Assembly (NCBI RefSeq): GCF_026745355.1
Contig: NC_079202.1
Span: 62,834,806 to 62,898,805, forward strand
Direction: 5' to 3'
Length of the DNA: 64,000 bases
DNA from: Beta vulgaris subsp. vulgaris
Taxonomy: Eukaryota > Streptophyta > Magnoliopsida > Caryophyllales > Amaranthaceae
Part shown: positions 34,538 to 45,092 of the stretch, in pieces
How the letters are laid out: each line of letters begins with the position of its first letter
Numbering within the stretch: position 1 is the first letter of the stretch
Position numbers and translations under genes: made by a program
The notes under the pieces: model-generated
Seen by the model: only the letters and a program-made list of their open reading frames with translations
What the model was told of the DNA's origin: nothing
Database searches by the model: none

Positions 34538-35395
34538 TTTTTGCTGAGTCAGCATATTCAATCATATGTGGATAAATATCTAACTTTATAAAGTCTTTTT
34601 TTTTATACTTTATCCGTTTAAAAATAGTTGCACCGTTTCATATTTTCAAGCTGAGTTAACTCATGGTACACCCGGGTGTATTTTTGTAATAAATTAGAAC
34701 TTCAGGTGCTCATTTGACACCAAATTTGCTCATATGGGAATTTTGCTCATTTACTCATTTGCTCATTTTGCTCATTTTGTAATAAAAGTGTTTGATCATT
34801 TTCTTAAATGAGTAGAAATGTTTGCTCATTTGTTCATTTGCTCATTTGCTCATTCGCTCATTTTGCTCATTTGGAGAAAATAGTCTTGGGTGTACCATGA
34901 GCATGGTACACCCAGTTGTACTATAAATATTCTCTTTCATGCTTGTCAATGCATGATTTCAAACGTTAATATATTCAAATATCAACGAGTAAAAATTATA
35001 AAAAAATTAATATTAAAAAAATATATACATTAAGACGAATCTAACAAGATTTCATATGACTATGTTTTTTCTAAAATATATATTACCAAAGAAAGTATTT
35101 CTTATTTTTGGCTGAGTCAGCATATTCAATCATATGTGGATAAATATCTAACTTCAAGTCCTTTTTTTATGCTTCATCCGTTTAATAATAGTTGCACCGT
35201 TTCATATTTTCACGCTTATCAATGTATGATAAACGTTAAATATATTCAATTATCAATGAGAAGACGAATCTAACAAGATCTCATATGACTATGTTTTTCC
35301 TAAAATATATATTACCAAAGATAAACAAAGCGTATTAAGATGTGAATAATAAACACTGTGCAAATGGTCGGTGCAACAATTTCTAAACGAAAAAA
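34538..35395. repeat. Tandem duplication, first unit interrupted by an insertion
   Basis: GCTGAGTCAGCATATTCAATC and the following ~100 bases occur at about 34540 and again at about 35105. The second unit runs on without a break (GCACCGTTTCATATTTTCACGC). The first is split at about 34655-34935 by a block rich in TGCTCATTT words bounded by CATGGTACACCC motifs. The sequence after the split resumes homology with the second unit. Confidence 0.65.
34656..34930. mobile_element. Insertion made of TGCTCATTT repeats
   Basis: The ends CTCATGGTACACCCGGGTG and, in inverted form, CTTGGGTGTACCATGAG are complementary. The interior has about ten TGCTCATT units of 8-10 bases. An 8-letter relative block (GTTCATTTGGATGATTTC..GTACGC) occurs near 40680-40750. 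Classified as a MITE-like element; the TSD is unclear. Confidence 0.5.
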
Positions 35396-35660
35396 ATATA
35401 TATTAGTTCATTAAATTTCAATTTGGTTTAATTTAGAATACGGTCATGTTTGATTACATATGTAATATACTTTCTTCTAGATAAATATGCAATATGGTGG
35501 GTGGTGTTGATCTAGACAAGTAAAAAAAGGTGTAGATGATGACTGATGTGGAAAAATAACGAACACCACATGCTATAGAAAAAGTAAGTTGCAACTAACT
35601 AATTCAAAACCTTTTTTAATAAGTTGTGAATCCATCACTAATAAAAATGCCCAATTCTAA
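35396..35660. other. No gene seen
   Basis: AT-rich spacer. Confidence 0.35.
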
Positions 35661-35663
35661 TTT

Positions 35664-35771
35664 TTTTCATATGATCCATGAAGGCAGTACAAAGAAGAGA
35701 AGGGGAGATTCGAAAATGTGACATATCGTTCACAACACCTCAATCTTAACCACTAGATCAAGATATCCTTG
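35664..35771 (-). mobile_element. SINE, same family as 29997-30123
   Basis: On the minus strand it has TCTAGTGGTTAAGATTGAGG and GTGTTGTGAACGATA as in the plus-strand copy, and the T-run at 35661-35667 is the tail. The flanks ATTCTAATTT at 35654-35663 and 35772-35781 form a 10-bp duplication. Confidence 0.7.
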
Positions 35772-36245
35772 ATTCTAATTTCCAGTATGTGGAAGAAGCT
35801 AGAAAATACTTTTTAGGAGTGATATTAAAAAAATATTAATAAATGACTATATCTGTATGTCTTAGGCCTTATAATATACTCCATAATTGAAGTACTTGTT
35901 CAAATTCATTACAAAGACTAAATATATAATCTTTCATTAAAGTAATTTAAGTCTGTTTCATACATAAATTGTTGGCATAAAAGACTTCTAGTTTATGCAC
36001 ATACTCCTAATAGAATGAAGTGTGTTTTTAAAATAGTTACTTCAAGTCTTTCAATATAGTACTTCTATGTTTATGACCAATCAAAGATGCCAAAAGTTGG
36101 TGTTGTAATAACGAGAAGTAGGTAACCAAAGTCCAATTATCAATAGCCAAAGGTCCTGAGTTGACAATTTATTGTTAGACAATGATATATTTATTCAGTG
36201 ATGGATAAAAAAAAATATTTATTCAGTGGGTAAGTTAGAGAGATC

Positions 36246-36310
<65 letters not shown>
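36246..36310. repeat. (AAT)n microsatellite
   Basis: About 21 perfect AAT trinucleotides. Confidence 0.95.
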
Positions 36311-36400
36311 GCCTAGTTAGATTATATTAAAAAAATTTCTCCTTCCCTCAATATACTTCCCATCTCTATTTTTGACACTCTTCATAAGTAAACAAAATCT

Positions 36401-36608
36401 AAGGATGAGGAGCTAGCTCATGTGGTAGAGCACTCCCCTCTGATCTCTGAGGTCAGGGATTCGATCCTTACTCCCAGCGTTATACTGGGATATTTCCTTG
36501 GCATGCTTTGCATGCTTTACCAGCCAATGCGCTGGTAGTTCCTACAAGGCTAGTAGCCTTGGTAGGGGTTAGCCCTTGGGCTGACTTAATTTCCCAATAA
36601 TAAAAAAA
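36401..36608 (+). mobile_element. tRNA-derived SINE
   Basis: The head has A box TAGCTCATGTGGTAGAGC and B box GGGATTCGATCC, as in a tRNA. It continues ~120 bases beyond the tRNA-like part and ends in an A-run. It is flanked by the perfect 15-bp duplication AAGTAAACAAAATCT at 36386-36400 and 36609-36623. It is therefore a SINE and not a tRNA gene. Confidence 0.85.
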
Positions 36609-36834
36609 AAGTAAACAAAATCTTCTAATTTTTTTCTAATATATAAAAAAAAATGGGGTCTTATTTAATCTGTCTAATTAAATACATTACAAAATTAAAC
36701 TTTTATTATTTATATTAATACTCTCTCCGTTTCAAAATATAAGGCACGCACAATGTCAAAATCGAACTTTGGATGTAATTACTCTCAATTTATGTTGATT
36801 AAGAATTTTAAAAAATAACTAATTCTTGTCCCGT

Positions 36835-37003
36835 ACTATACGCCCCAGATTGTTTAATGACGTATATTTGAAGTATTCAAAAATAGAAATTAAATATGTT
36901 TTTAAATCATTTCCCCCGGACTATACACCCCAGATTATTTAATGACGTATATTTGAAGTATTCAAAAATAGAAATTAAATATGTTTTTAAATCATTTCCC
37001 CCC
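36835..37003. repeat. 85-bp tandem duplication
   Basis: ACTATACGCCCCAGATT and the following bases to CATTTCCCCC are repeated from 36920 with only a few changes. Confidence 0.8.
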
Positions 37004-37500
37004 TCCCCCCAAAGACTAACATGAGTATTGTAGTGTAGTTAGTCCAGCATTAACATACCAAATGAGAGGTCATGTGTTTTTACTATATATCTATTAGATT
37101 TACTTTTGTCTCGCACAAATTTAAAATAATTTAATTTGTATGCTCAATGATAGATGTAGACATTTTCTGAAAGTGAACTTATGTAAGTTTGCAATCATTT
37201 AAGCAACGAATCTAAATCAATTTACATAGAATAAAAATTTTGTCTAGCATTGGAACATAAACTTGAACATGGCAACTAGTTGAGTTATTTTACACCACTA
37301 AAAATTAGGCATAATAGATAAGATAGAAATGAAATATCCAAACATGTCCAGTGAAGATTTTCTTCATTTCTCATTGTGATTGTGATATGACATAAAATAA
37401 AATCAAAATATATTTGGGACCCCCCAAAATTTAATACAATTTGGTGGGGGAGTTAATTAGTGAAAGCATTTATACCATAACCTAAAAAAAATATTCAATT

Positions 37501-38864
37501 CTATGAACCTAAAGTTCCAATGTACCTAGAATAAAAATACCCACCTTTTATTTGACAATTACTACAACCTTCTTTTACTTTATTACCATTAATATTACTC
37601 ATTTGAAACCCTAATTCACAACATGAACATATTTCCCTATTTTGCCCCTCATATGATGACAACAACAACATACCCTTCTTCATGGGCTTATGCTTATCAA
37701 ACAACTCAAATGGGCTTGGGCTTGGGCTTGGGCTTGGGCTTGGGCCTACATCTCTAGATTCAGCACTGCTGGCAGTAGAGTTACGGGCCTCACCCTGGAA
37801 CTTAGAAAGCCCGATGGAGAGCTCTAGGTTTATATCTTCTTGGGCCTTCTGTTGCTGGCCCGGGATCCGGCCCATTTGGCCTTCATCTGTGGTTGTGCCA
37901 CTGTGGCAAGATTCACTTTTCACCTTGTTATTATTATTATTATTGTTGTTGGAATTATTCATGTCGGGGTAACTATTCTTCTTGAAGTCAATTGTTTGAG
38001 AAATTGCTCCAAATTGAGTAACCATAATTGGTGGATTAACCGCCGCAAATCCTAGAATTTCCGGCGAATTTTTCCCGGCGATAATTGTTGCGGCGCCGCC
38101 ACCACTTACGGTGGTGGCGGAGGTGGAATTTAACGGACGGTGAGTTTGTGGGTCCAAGCCGCGGCTTAGAAGCTTACGCTTGATATGGGTATTCCAGTAA
38201 TTTTTTATCTCGTTATCTGTCCTTCCTGGTAATCTTCCCGCTATAAGGGACCACCTGTGACAATTTTCCGTAATTTTAGCTAATCATTCAAATAAACTTA
38301 TAAAGAGAATTGTTTCATTTATTTCAGAACGGATGAAGTATATATAATTTTTTTTTTATTAAACATAAATTGAATTGGGGTTGGGGGAGGAGGATTAATT
38401 AAAAAAAGTAAAAGGAAAAGTGAATTACTTATTGCCAAGTAAACTATGAAGTTTGATGATAAGTTCATCTTCTTCTTCAGTAAAATTACCACGTTTAAGA
38501 TCAGGACGAAGGTAATTTATCCAACGTAACCTACAACTTTTACCACACCTAAGCAAACCTGAAACAAACAATACATATATCCAAACCCTTTATTAATTAT
38601 ACACTAAAGAACAATAACAAATAACTACCCGTCTTCTCAAAACAATCCCAACATAAAGTACGCGTATCCTCCATTGGCTATATATTGCCGAGATTATTTT
38701 AAGAAGACCGGTCATAGTTAAGTAGACGTACCGGCGGCTTTAGGAAGAGAGCGCCAACATCCTTCACCATGAAGACGAATATAATCAATAAGACGTTGAT
38801 CTTCATCTTTTGTCCAAGCACCTTTGTTAGTGTGAGCTTTTTCACAACAAGGAGAACGACCCAT
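37501..38864 (-). CDS. R2R3-MYB transcription factor, subgroup-4-like repressor
   Basis: Exons 38732-38864 (133 bp), 38429-38558 (130 bp) and 37501-38254 give 338 aa; the first two lengths are the classic R2R3-MYB sizes. It starts [19 protein letters not shown]2 (~14-61) and R3 (~67-112) carry the tryptophan ladder. R3 fits the bHLH-partner signature [DE]Lx2[RK]x3Lx6Lx3[16 protein letters not shown] is the C1 motif, [10 protein letters not shown] is an EAR-type repression motif, and CSCC..CSNC resembles the zinc-finger-like C3 motif. In this family such proteins repress phenylpropanoid or flavonoid genes in the nucleus. Linker runs of Asn and Ser-Pro come from coding microsatellites. No stop or frameshift. 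Target genes are unknown. Confidence 0.95.
37712..37747. repeat. (GGGCTT)n coding hexanucleotide repeat
   Basis: About six units inside MYB exon 3, read on the minus strand as alternating Ser-Pro. Unit number changes preserve frame. Confidence 0.85.
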
Positions 38865-38929
38865 AGTTTCTATATGATATTATTAATATGTGTAAGTATA
38901 TAACTAACAACTATATATAGATATAGTTA

Positions 38930-39030
38930 AGAGAAAGAAAGAAAGAGAGAGAGAGAGTTAAAATTGGTGGAAAGAAAAGGAAAGAAAGAGAGAGATATAT
39001 AAATGAGAAGAAAAAGAGGAGAGGAAAGAG
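38930..39030. promoter_or_regulatory. GA/CT-rich leader of the MYB gene
   Basis: A dense GAGAGA/AAAGAAAG stretch (CT-rich on the sense strand) starts about 70 bases upstream of the ATG. CT-rich leaders are common at plant promoters and 5' UTRs. No TATA was fixed. Confidence 0.35.
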
Positions 39031-39272
39031 AGGAGGAAGAAATGGAGATGATTGGAGGATAAGCTAATTTCCAAAAGACTCGATCTATAATTAAAAGAAA
39101 ATAGAGATGATTTGACTGGTTAATAAAGAAAAAAGGGTGGAAGTAAATAGTATAAATAAGGAAAGAAAGAAAGAAGAGAAGAATTGAGATTTGGTAGGTA
39201 GGTCTAATTTTACGTGGGTCATGGCCAAGTGGGTACATCTAGTTGTAGTTGTAAGTTTCAAAAATTATTAAA
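39031..39272. other. Upstream region of the MYB gene
   Basis: No other gene seen. Frames here reflect purine-rich composition. Confidence 0.35.
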
Positions 39273-39421
39273 AGAGGCGGTCTAATTTTAATATAAAAGT
39301 AAACCTAGTAACTAAATGGATTAAATTAGTCACCAAAATAAATTAATCTAGTTACTATTGGGCTTTAATATTAGGCTTATCATTGCCTAATTTTAATTTA
39401 AAAGTAGGCGGTCTCTTACAA
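39273..39421. mobile_element. Short MITE, AGAGACCGCCTA family
   Basis: The ends AGAGGCGGTCTAATTTTAA and (complement) AAGAGACCGCCTACTTTTAAA are imperfect inverted repeats. It is related to the element at 21987-22150, including the internal TTGGGCTTTAATATTAGGC. Confidence 0.55.
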
Positions 39422-39693
39422 GACAAACTCTGTAAGTTTCTACTTGCAGAAATTTCTGATTTTATTTTATGTGTTTTAAGTTATTTTTAAAAAATTTAGG
39501 GAGAAAAATAGATGAAGGAGGAGGTGGAGGTAGAGATAGAGGTAGAGAGAGAGAGTCACATGTAAGTACTAAACATGCAGTAAGACCATGTGGCATGAAG
39601 GTTGTCCCACAAGTTAAGGGGCACGTGGTATTATGTTTTTGGTCTTCTTGCTTCATTTTGCTTCTTTTGCACTAACGTTTGTTTTAAATAATA

Positions 39694-39950
39694 CTTCCTC
39701 CATTTTTAAATAAGTGCAACACTTCTTGTTTTCACATTTGTATGCATTATTTTAATCATTAATATCTTCAATTATCAATAAGTAAAAATTATAAAAAGTT
39801 GATATTAAAAAAATTCACATTCAGACAAATCTAACAAGATCCCACATGACTATGTTTTTCCTATAATGTAAATCACCAAAGCTAATTAAAGTTTAAACTG
39901 TGAATAGTAAACACTATGCAAATGTTGCACTTATTTAGAAACGGAGGAAA
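39694..39950. mobile_element. Stowaway-like MITE
   Basis: The ends CTTCCTCCATTTTTAAATAAGTGC and (complement) TTTCCTCCGTTTCTAAATAAGTGC are flanked by TA. Confidence 0.75.
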
Positions 39951-39967
39951 TATTGTTTTTGATTTGC

Positions 39968-40250
39968 GGGAAAGGTGGTAGCTCAATGGAGTATTATATC
40001 GAATTTTAGAGCGTTGTTTATGATTTGAATCCTCATCCCAATAATATGTTGGGTATTTAATTCTGGGCTATTTAGTTGGTGTACCTTGTAAGCATTGTCT
40101 AAAGTTCGAATCCTCATTCTAATAATATGTTGGATATTTCATTCCAAGTTGTTTAGTCTTATACCCAATTTTTGAGCTGGTGTGTCCTGCAGGCTAGTAA
40201 CCTAGTAAGGGTTGGTCTTTGGACTAATTATCTTTCCTACTAAAAAATAT
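39968..40250 (+). mobile_element. SINE with an internal duplication
   Basis: GGTGGTAGCTCAATGGAGTA serves as the A box region. A B-box-like TTCGAATCCTCATTC occurs once in clear form and once degenerate, because a segment of about 105 bases (ATATGTTGG-containing) is duplicated. It ends in CTACTAAAAAATA. A cleaner relative is at 40318-40517. Confidence 0.6.
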
Positions 40251-40317
40251 ATATATATTGACTCTGATTTTAATTAGTTTACCATTTTTTTAGACACGTT
40301 ATTTTAAGAAAATTGAG

Positions 40318-40517
40318 GGAGTGGTGGTAGCTCACTGGAGTATCACATTGAATTTTAAGGCATTGTCTAGGGTTCGAATCCTCATCCCGACCATATGTTG
40401 GGGCTTTACTTTTGAACTGTTTAACTTTATACCCTGTCTATGAGCTGGTGTGCCCTGCATGCTAGTAGTCTAACAAGGATTGTTTTTGGACCAATTATCG
40501 TTCATAAATAAAAACAA
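40318..40517 (+). mobile_element. SINE
   Basis: A box region GGTGGTAGCTCACTGGAGTA and B box GGGTTCGAATCCTCATCC, followed by GAGCTGGTGTGCCCTGCATGC and an A-rich end. Same family as the preceding element. Confidence 0.7.
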
Positions 40518-40804
40518 TAGGGCAGAAAATTGGTAGGACCATGTTAAAAGAAAAGGTAAACTAATAAAAACTCGAAGAACTCTTATAGCCATATGGGGGA
40601 GGGGAGAAATGAGTTCATTTATCATACACTTAAGACGACTAATTTAGTGCTCATTGAAAACTCTCCTTTTTAGTCATTTTTGTTCATTTGGATGATTTCA
40701 AATGAGTAATGAGCAAAAATATAGCTTTGAGTATATCATGCTCACGGTACGCTCCGAATTAGGAGGCTAACTAATATTCTAATTCTCTATAACGGACATA
40801 TATA

Positions 40805-41092
40805 CTTTCTCCGTTCCGAATTAAATGCGACAAATCCACTTTAACGTACAAATGCCGATGTATTATTTTGACCACAAATATCTTTAATTACATATAAGTA
40901 AAAGTTATAAAAATTCATTTTACAAAAGTACGTCACGAGACGAATCTAACAAGATTCTAGTTGACTATGTTTTTTTTTTTGAAGAGAGTTGACTATGTTT
41001 TTAATCATGTATAAATCACAAATCTTAGTCAAAGTGAAAAATATAAATAGTAAAAAAGTGAATTTGTTGCATTTAATTCGAAACGGAGGAAG
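40805..41092. mobile_element. Stowaway-like MITE with a mini-retroposon scar
   Basis: The ends CTTTCTCCGTTCCGAATTAAATGC and (complement) CTTCCTCCGTTTCGAATTAAATGC are flanked by TA. Inside, GTTGACTATGTTT is duplicated around about 15 bases of T-run plus GAAGAGA (about 40962-41001). Confidence 0.75.
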
Positions 41093-41522
41093 TATATTAT
41101 TCCATATTCTTACGTAATTCTATAAAGCTATATATGTATAACGAGTAGTAAAAGATGTATAGAATTAGATCAAAGTTATGAAGTATGTTAGAAGGAAAAA
41201 AAAATCGAAGTTAAACCCACGACAAGTATTTTAGGAGGCTAGTTAATCAACTAGTTGTTCATAAATTTATCTTTTATCTATATGTTTCTAAACTTAATGC
41301 CATGTGGTTAAAATTCACCAAATTTTCATTTTGTTTATGTTTATACATGCTTTAGGTCATTTTTCATATAAAAAATACATGATTGTCTCACATTATCTTA
41401 CATCTATTTTGTTAACTAACTCACATCCACCAGACCACCACTCTCCTTATTCTCCGAGCTATTGCCTTTAAAGTTTAAACTCATTTATTTTCACTTTTTT
41501 TTTAATATTACCCTTTTGATTA
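41093..41522. other. No gene seen
   Basis: AT-rich spacer. Confidence 0.35.
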
Positions 41523-41774
41523 CTTTCGCTATTTCAAAATATAATTTTCGTTTTGCTTTTTATGGTCAAACTTTAAACTTTTGACAAAATATCTCATTGA
41601 TATTATACAAAAAAAGCATACTTATTTGTGAGATCTTTCTAGATTCGACTTAATATGTCAAGTTTTATAATATCAACTTTTATAAATTTATTAATACGTA
41701 AGTTTGTAACTAGAGATATTGATAATCAAAGATATGTGTTGGAGACCGTGAAAATATAAATGAAAACGAGGGAG
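41523..41774. mobile_element. Stowaway-like MITE, degenerate
   Basis: The ends CTTTCGCTATTTCAAAATATAA and (complement) CTCCCTCGTTTTCATTTATATTT are flanked by TA. Confidence 0.55.
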
Positions 41775-42254
41775 TATATTCTATTTCTTAGCTAAAAAAA
41801 TTGCTCCAACCGCCAAAATTTGATAAATTATTCCTCGAATTCATAAATTTATCAATAAATTCAATAAAAAGCAAACTCAATGACCAAATAATGTCTAATA
41901 TTCTAAATAAAAGAAACTTCCACCATTTACTGTTAAGATTACAAAGATCTCCTTGATGTTCAAATCCCTTAAATATATTTATACAAAGCAATATTACCAT
42001 TACTAGTGATAATATTGTTATTTCATAGATGAATCACTTCATGCGTGGAGATGCTTCCAAAGTCAAAAAAGCAATACCAAATTTCGACAAAGTAACCAAA
42101 TGTTAGCCTGATTGATGGCAGTTTGAGCAGAGTTGCACAAAAAAACGAAGAATTTCTCGATCTTTACCATCAAGCTGTATAGATTAGCTTGCGCTTACAT
42201 ATAACTTCGTCTTAATATTTGCAATCATTTGACTTTTGTATAATTTATCTATTA

Positions 42255-42573
42255 CTCCCTCGCGTTTCCTAAAAATCTTCCCTCTTTTCGTTTAAGGATG
42301 TTTCCAAAAAATCTTTCCTCTTTTGCTTTATTCTTTATTTGGCAAAATAAATTTCCCTATTTACCCTCTCATGTCACTATCATATGGTCCACCATTACAT
42401 TATTAATTCAATTTTACTCCCTCACTCTCTCCTACTTTAACCCTTTTTTATTTGTTTATTTATCTTAACCCCTTTCTCTCTCCTACTTTACTCACACCAT
42501 GCCCCACACAACTTGATTTTCCTTGGTATCGGTAGGAACAGTAAGTGAGAAGATCTTTAGGAAACGGAGGGAG
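42255..42573. mobile_element. Stowaway-like MITE
   Basis: The ends CTCCCTCGCGTTTCCTAAAAATC and (complement) CTCCCTCCGTTTCCTAAAGATC are flanked by TA at 42253-42254 and 42574-42575. Confidence 0.75.
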
Positions 42574-43640
42574 TAACTTTGATCAAAATAATTTTATGAA
42601 AAACAAAATTAGTTATATCATTAACTAAAATATTATTGGATCAGTCTCAATATATATTGAATTACTAATTTTTTTATAATTTTTTACTAATTTATAATTA
42701 TTAATATATAAATAAATAGTCAGAAACGTATATTGATAAGTGTAAAAATCGTTACATGTAATCTGAAACACATAAAGTAATATTATGATATTTAGTTAAA
42801 TTAGAGATAAGAAGAATATGAGTCCTAAATGATGTGGAATTAAAATGAATACTTTTTTAGTCTTTCATTGGACTAATGGAGCAATTATGATAATTATATT
42901 AATTCCTAGACAAAAATGTTGCTATAGTTTTCTTTTAGAAATTTCCTAATTTCCTCGTAACATAATACTTTAGGTAATTTTTTTCCGTTTAAGTTAGCTC
43001 TCAACCCACTTAAGTCTATCGGGTTCCTTTTAATAGAAAATAGAAATTATATTTTGTTCAATTTATTTTCATTTATTTTATAATTAGTTGTTGTAAATAC
43101 ATTCTGATTATAATTTGTATAAGTAAAAATTAGTTTTAAAAAAAATCTCACCTACTTTTTGCTGTCCTTTTTTTCACTTTCTTTGAAATTTGCGCCAAAA
43201 AACATCATTGCAACTAATTGAATTATAAGAACATATATAACAAATTTCCAAAGATATCTTGCGGAAGAAATCGGTCAATGAGAGACAACAACGAGTATGA
43301 GTAGTTGATTACCGTTGTTAGTAAAAGTCAAAAAAACAACCTAAAAATAGGGAGATTGAACGAGGTTAGAGTTAGACAAATTGCAGGGGTTGGTAACCAC
43401 CTCATGCATATAACTGATAGTCATCCTTATTTTGTGGAAGTCTACTACATTAGGCTTAGGCCTCCATAATCAAATCAATCAATACTTATTATCTCCCCAA
43501 GATAAACTATAAAAAAAACCACCTACACCCAATTCTCACCTTAGAAAATAGCTTGTATAAGATCAGGTCGACTATGGTGCCATTAAAGTGATAGTCGTAT
43601 AAACGTCTCGACAAACGTGAAAAGTAAAATGGTATATTTA
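42574..43640. other. No gene seen
   Basis: AT-rich spacer with no supported frame. Confidence 0.35.
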
Positions 43641-43649
43641 AAAAAATGA

Positions 43650-43853
43650 GTTAAGCTAAACTTAGCTTAGTGGTGAGGAAAAAATCTTCTGATCTTAAGG
43701 TTGGGGGTTCGATCCCTACTAGGAGCACTTTGGGAGAAGGGTTCTCCTTATCATAATATCATCCCCCACTTTTAAAGTGTCTGCCAGCAAATCCAAGCTG
43801 CGTTAACTTCTCTGGTGGAGGCCCCAAAAACAATTAAAAAAAAAAAGAGAAAA
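43650..43853 (+). mobile_element. SINE
   Basis: A box region AGCTTAGTGGTGAGG and B box GGGGGTTCGATCCC, then a long body ending in an A-run. A related piece without the head follows at about 43860-43990 (GTGTCTGCCTGTAAACCC..GAGACCCCAAAC). The same head type recurs at 63855. Confidence 0.75.
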
Positions 43854-43990
43854 TATGAAGTTAACTCTTAAGGTGTCTGCCTGTAAACCCAAGTTGGGTT
43901 AACTTGGGAGAGGTTTTGGTATGACAAGGCCTTCATCTTATCGCGGGTTCTCCAGTAGAGACCCCAAACAAAAATTTTTTTTAAAAAAGA

Positions 43991-44710
43991 GGAAATATGA
44001 GGTTTTAAGTAATTAAAGTGATGTACATAGGAGATTGATACTTATACAAAATTCATATTCGGAATCTCTATTAAAGTTCTTTAATAAGATCTTATTTTTT
44101 CTTGCGTAATGATGAGGTAAATTTTGTCAAATATAGCAAATGAATAGTGACCAAATGTCAAATAGTGCAACTAAAAGGACAGATAAATTATAAAATAAAG
44201 AAAGTATTTATTATTTCTTCAAGACTTATCCCTTATGAATGGACTAAATTACCTCTTAGAAACCTATAAAAAAAAGAACCTTTGAAAAAAATAAAATACA
44301 ATATAAGATTATTGGGGGTCCTTTGATGTATTATTGAGGACTTTTTCTCATTGACAGTTATTGGCCTAATAATGACTTGTTGCACATAATTCTGTTTAGC
44401 ACCGAATAATGTCAGACTCATGGCTTTTCTGAGATTCCATCTTACCAAAACTAAAAGGTACTAGTATACGTTACAAAGGAGACAACCTTCCAGGAACATT
44501 TGACTAAAATACAATGGAGAATCCTTCATCATGTTAGAATAAAAAAAAATTCAAGAACTATATCTCACTTTTTTACCTTTTGAAAAAAGAACAGAAAACA
44601 ATCAGAAAAATTATCCTTTGAATTAATTTACAATGTAACAACTTGTATTTTACAAAGAATAATTAAAATTCTAGTACCTACTTCTCCAAGTAATACACTT
44701 CAAAGAATCA
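43991..44710. other. No gene seen
   Basis: AT-rich. The 71-codon minus frame at 44233-44448 has no recognised content. Confidence 0.35.
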
Positions 44711-44726
44711 GAAGCTAATCTCCCAT

Positions 44727-44939
44727 TGCTTTCTGGAGTGTCAGTTTCGTCATTGCTTTCGGGAAGCAAATAAAGAGGCGGATTTTATGGCCAAGAAGGC
44801 GCAGAGCTACCCCTCGTTACCATACTGGTTTTCCCCGTGCTGTATGGATTTCTCCCTTATCATCCGAAAGGATGTTTTAGGCTAGCCCCAGACTAGGGGG
44901 TCAGTCTAAGTCTGTTTTCCTTATAAAATAAAAAAAAGC
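44727..44939 (+). mobile_element. 5'-truncated LINE tail
   Basis: The plus strand encodes HCFREANKEADFMAKKAQ, the C-terminus of a LINE RNase H domain, then a stop, a short 3' region and an A-run. It is flanked by the perfect 14-bp duplication AGCTAATCTCCCAT at 44713-44726 and 44940-44953. Confidence 0.85.
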
Positions 44940-45092
44940 AGCTAATCTCCCATCTGAACTTCACTAATTAGCAAATTGAATGAGTGTTACATGGCTAAAA
45001 TAATTACTATATATATTGAACCATATACAAAAAGTATGGAGATCAATATGAATATAAGTATAATGGCAAAAATCTATATGGGTCAAAAATTA

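Noticed and set aside
36401..36475. A tRNA gene
   Set aside because: It has A and B boxes, but the sequence runs on ~120 bases to a poly-A tail and is bounded by a 15-bp TSD, so it is a SINE.
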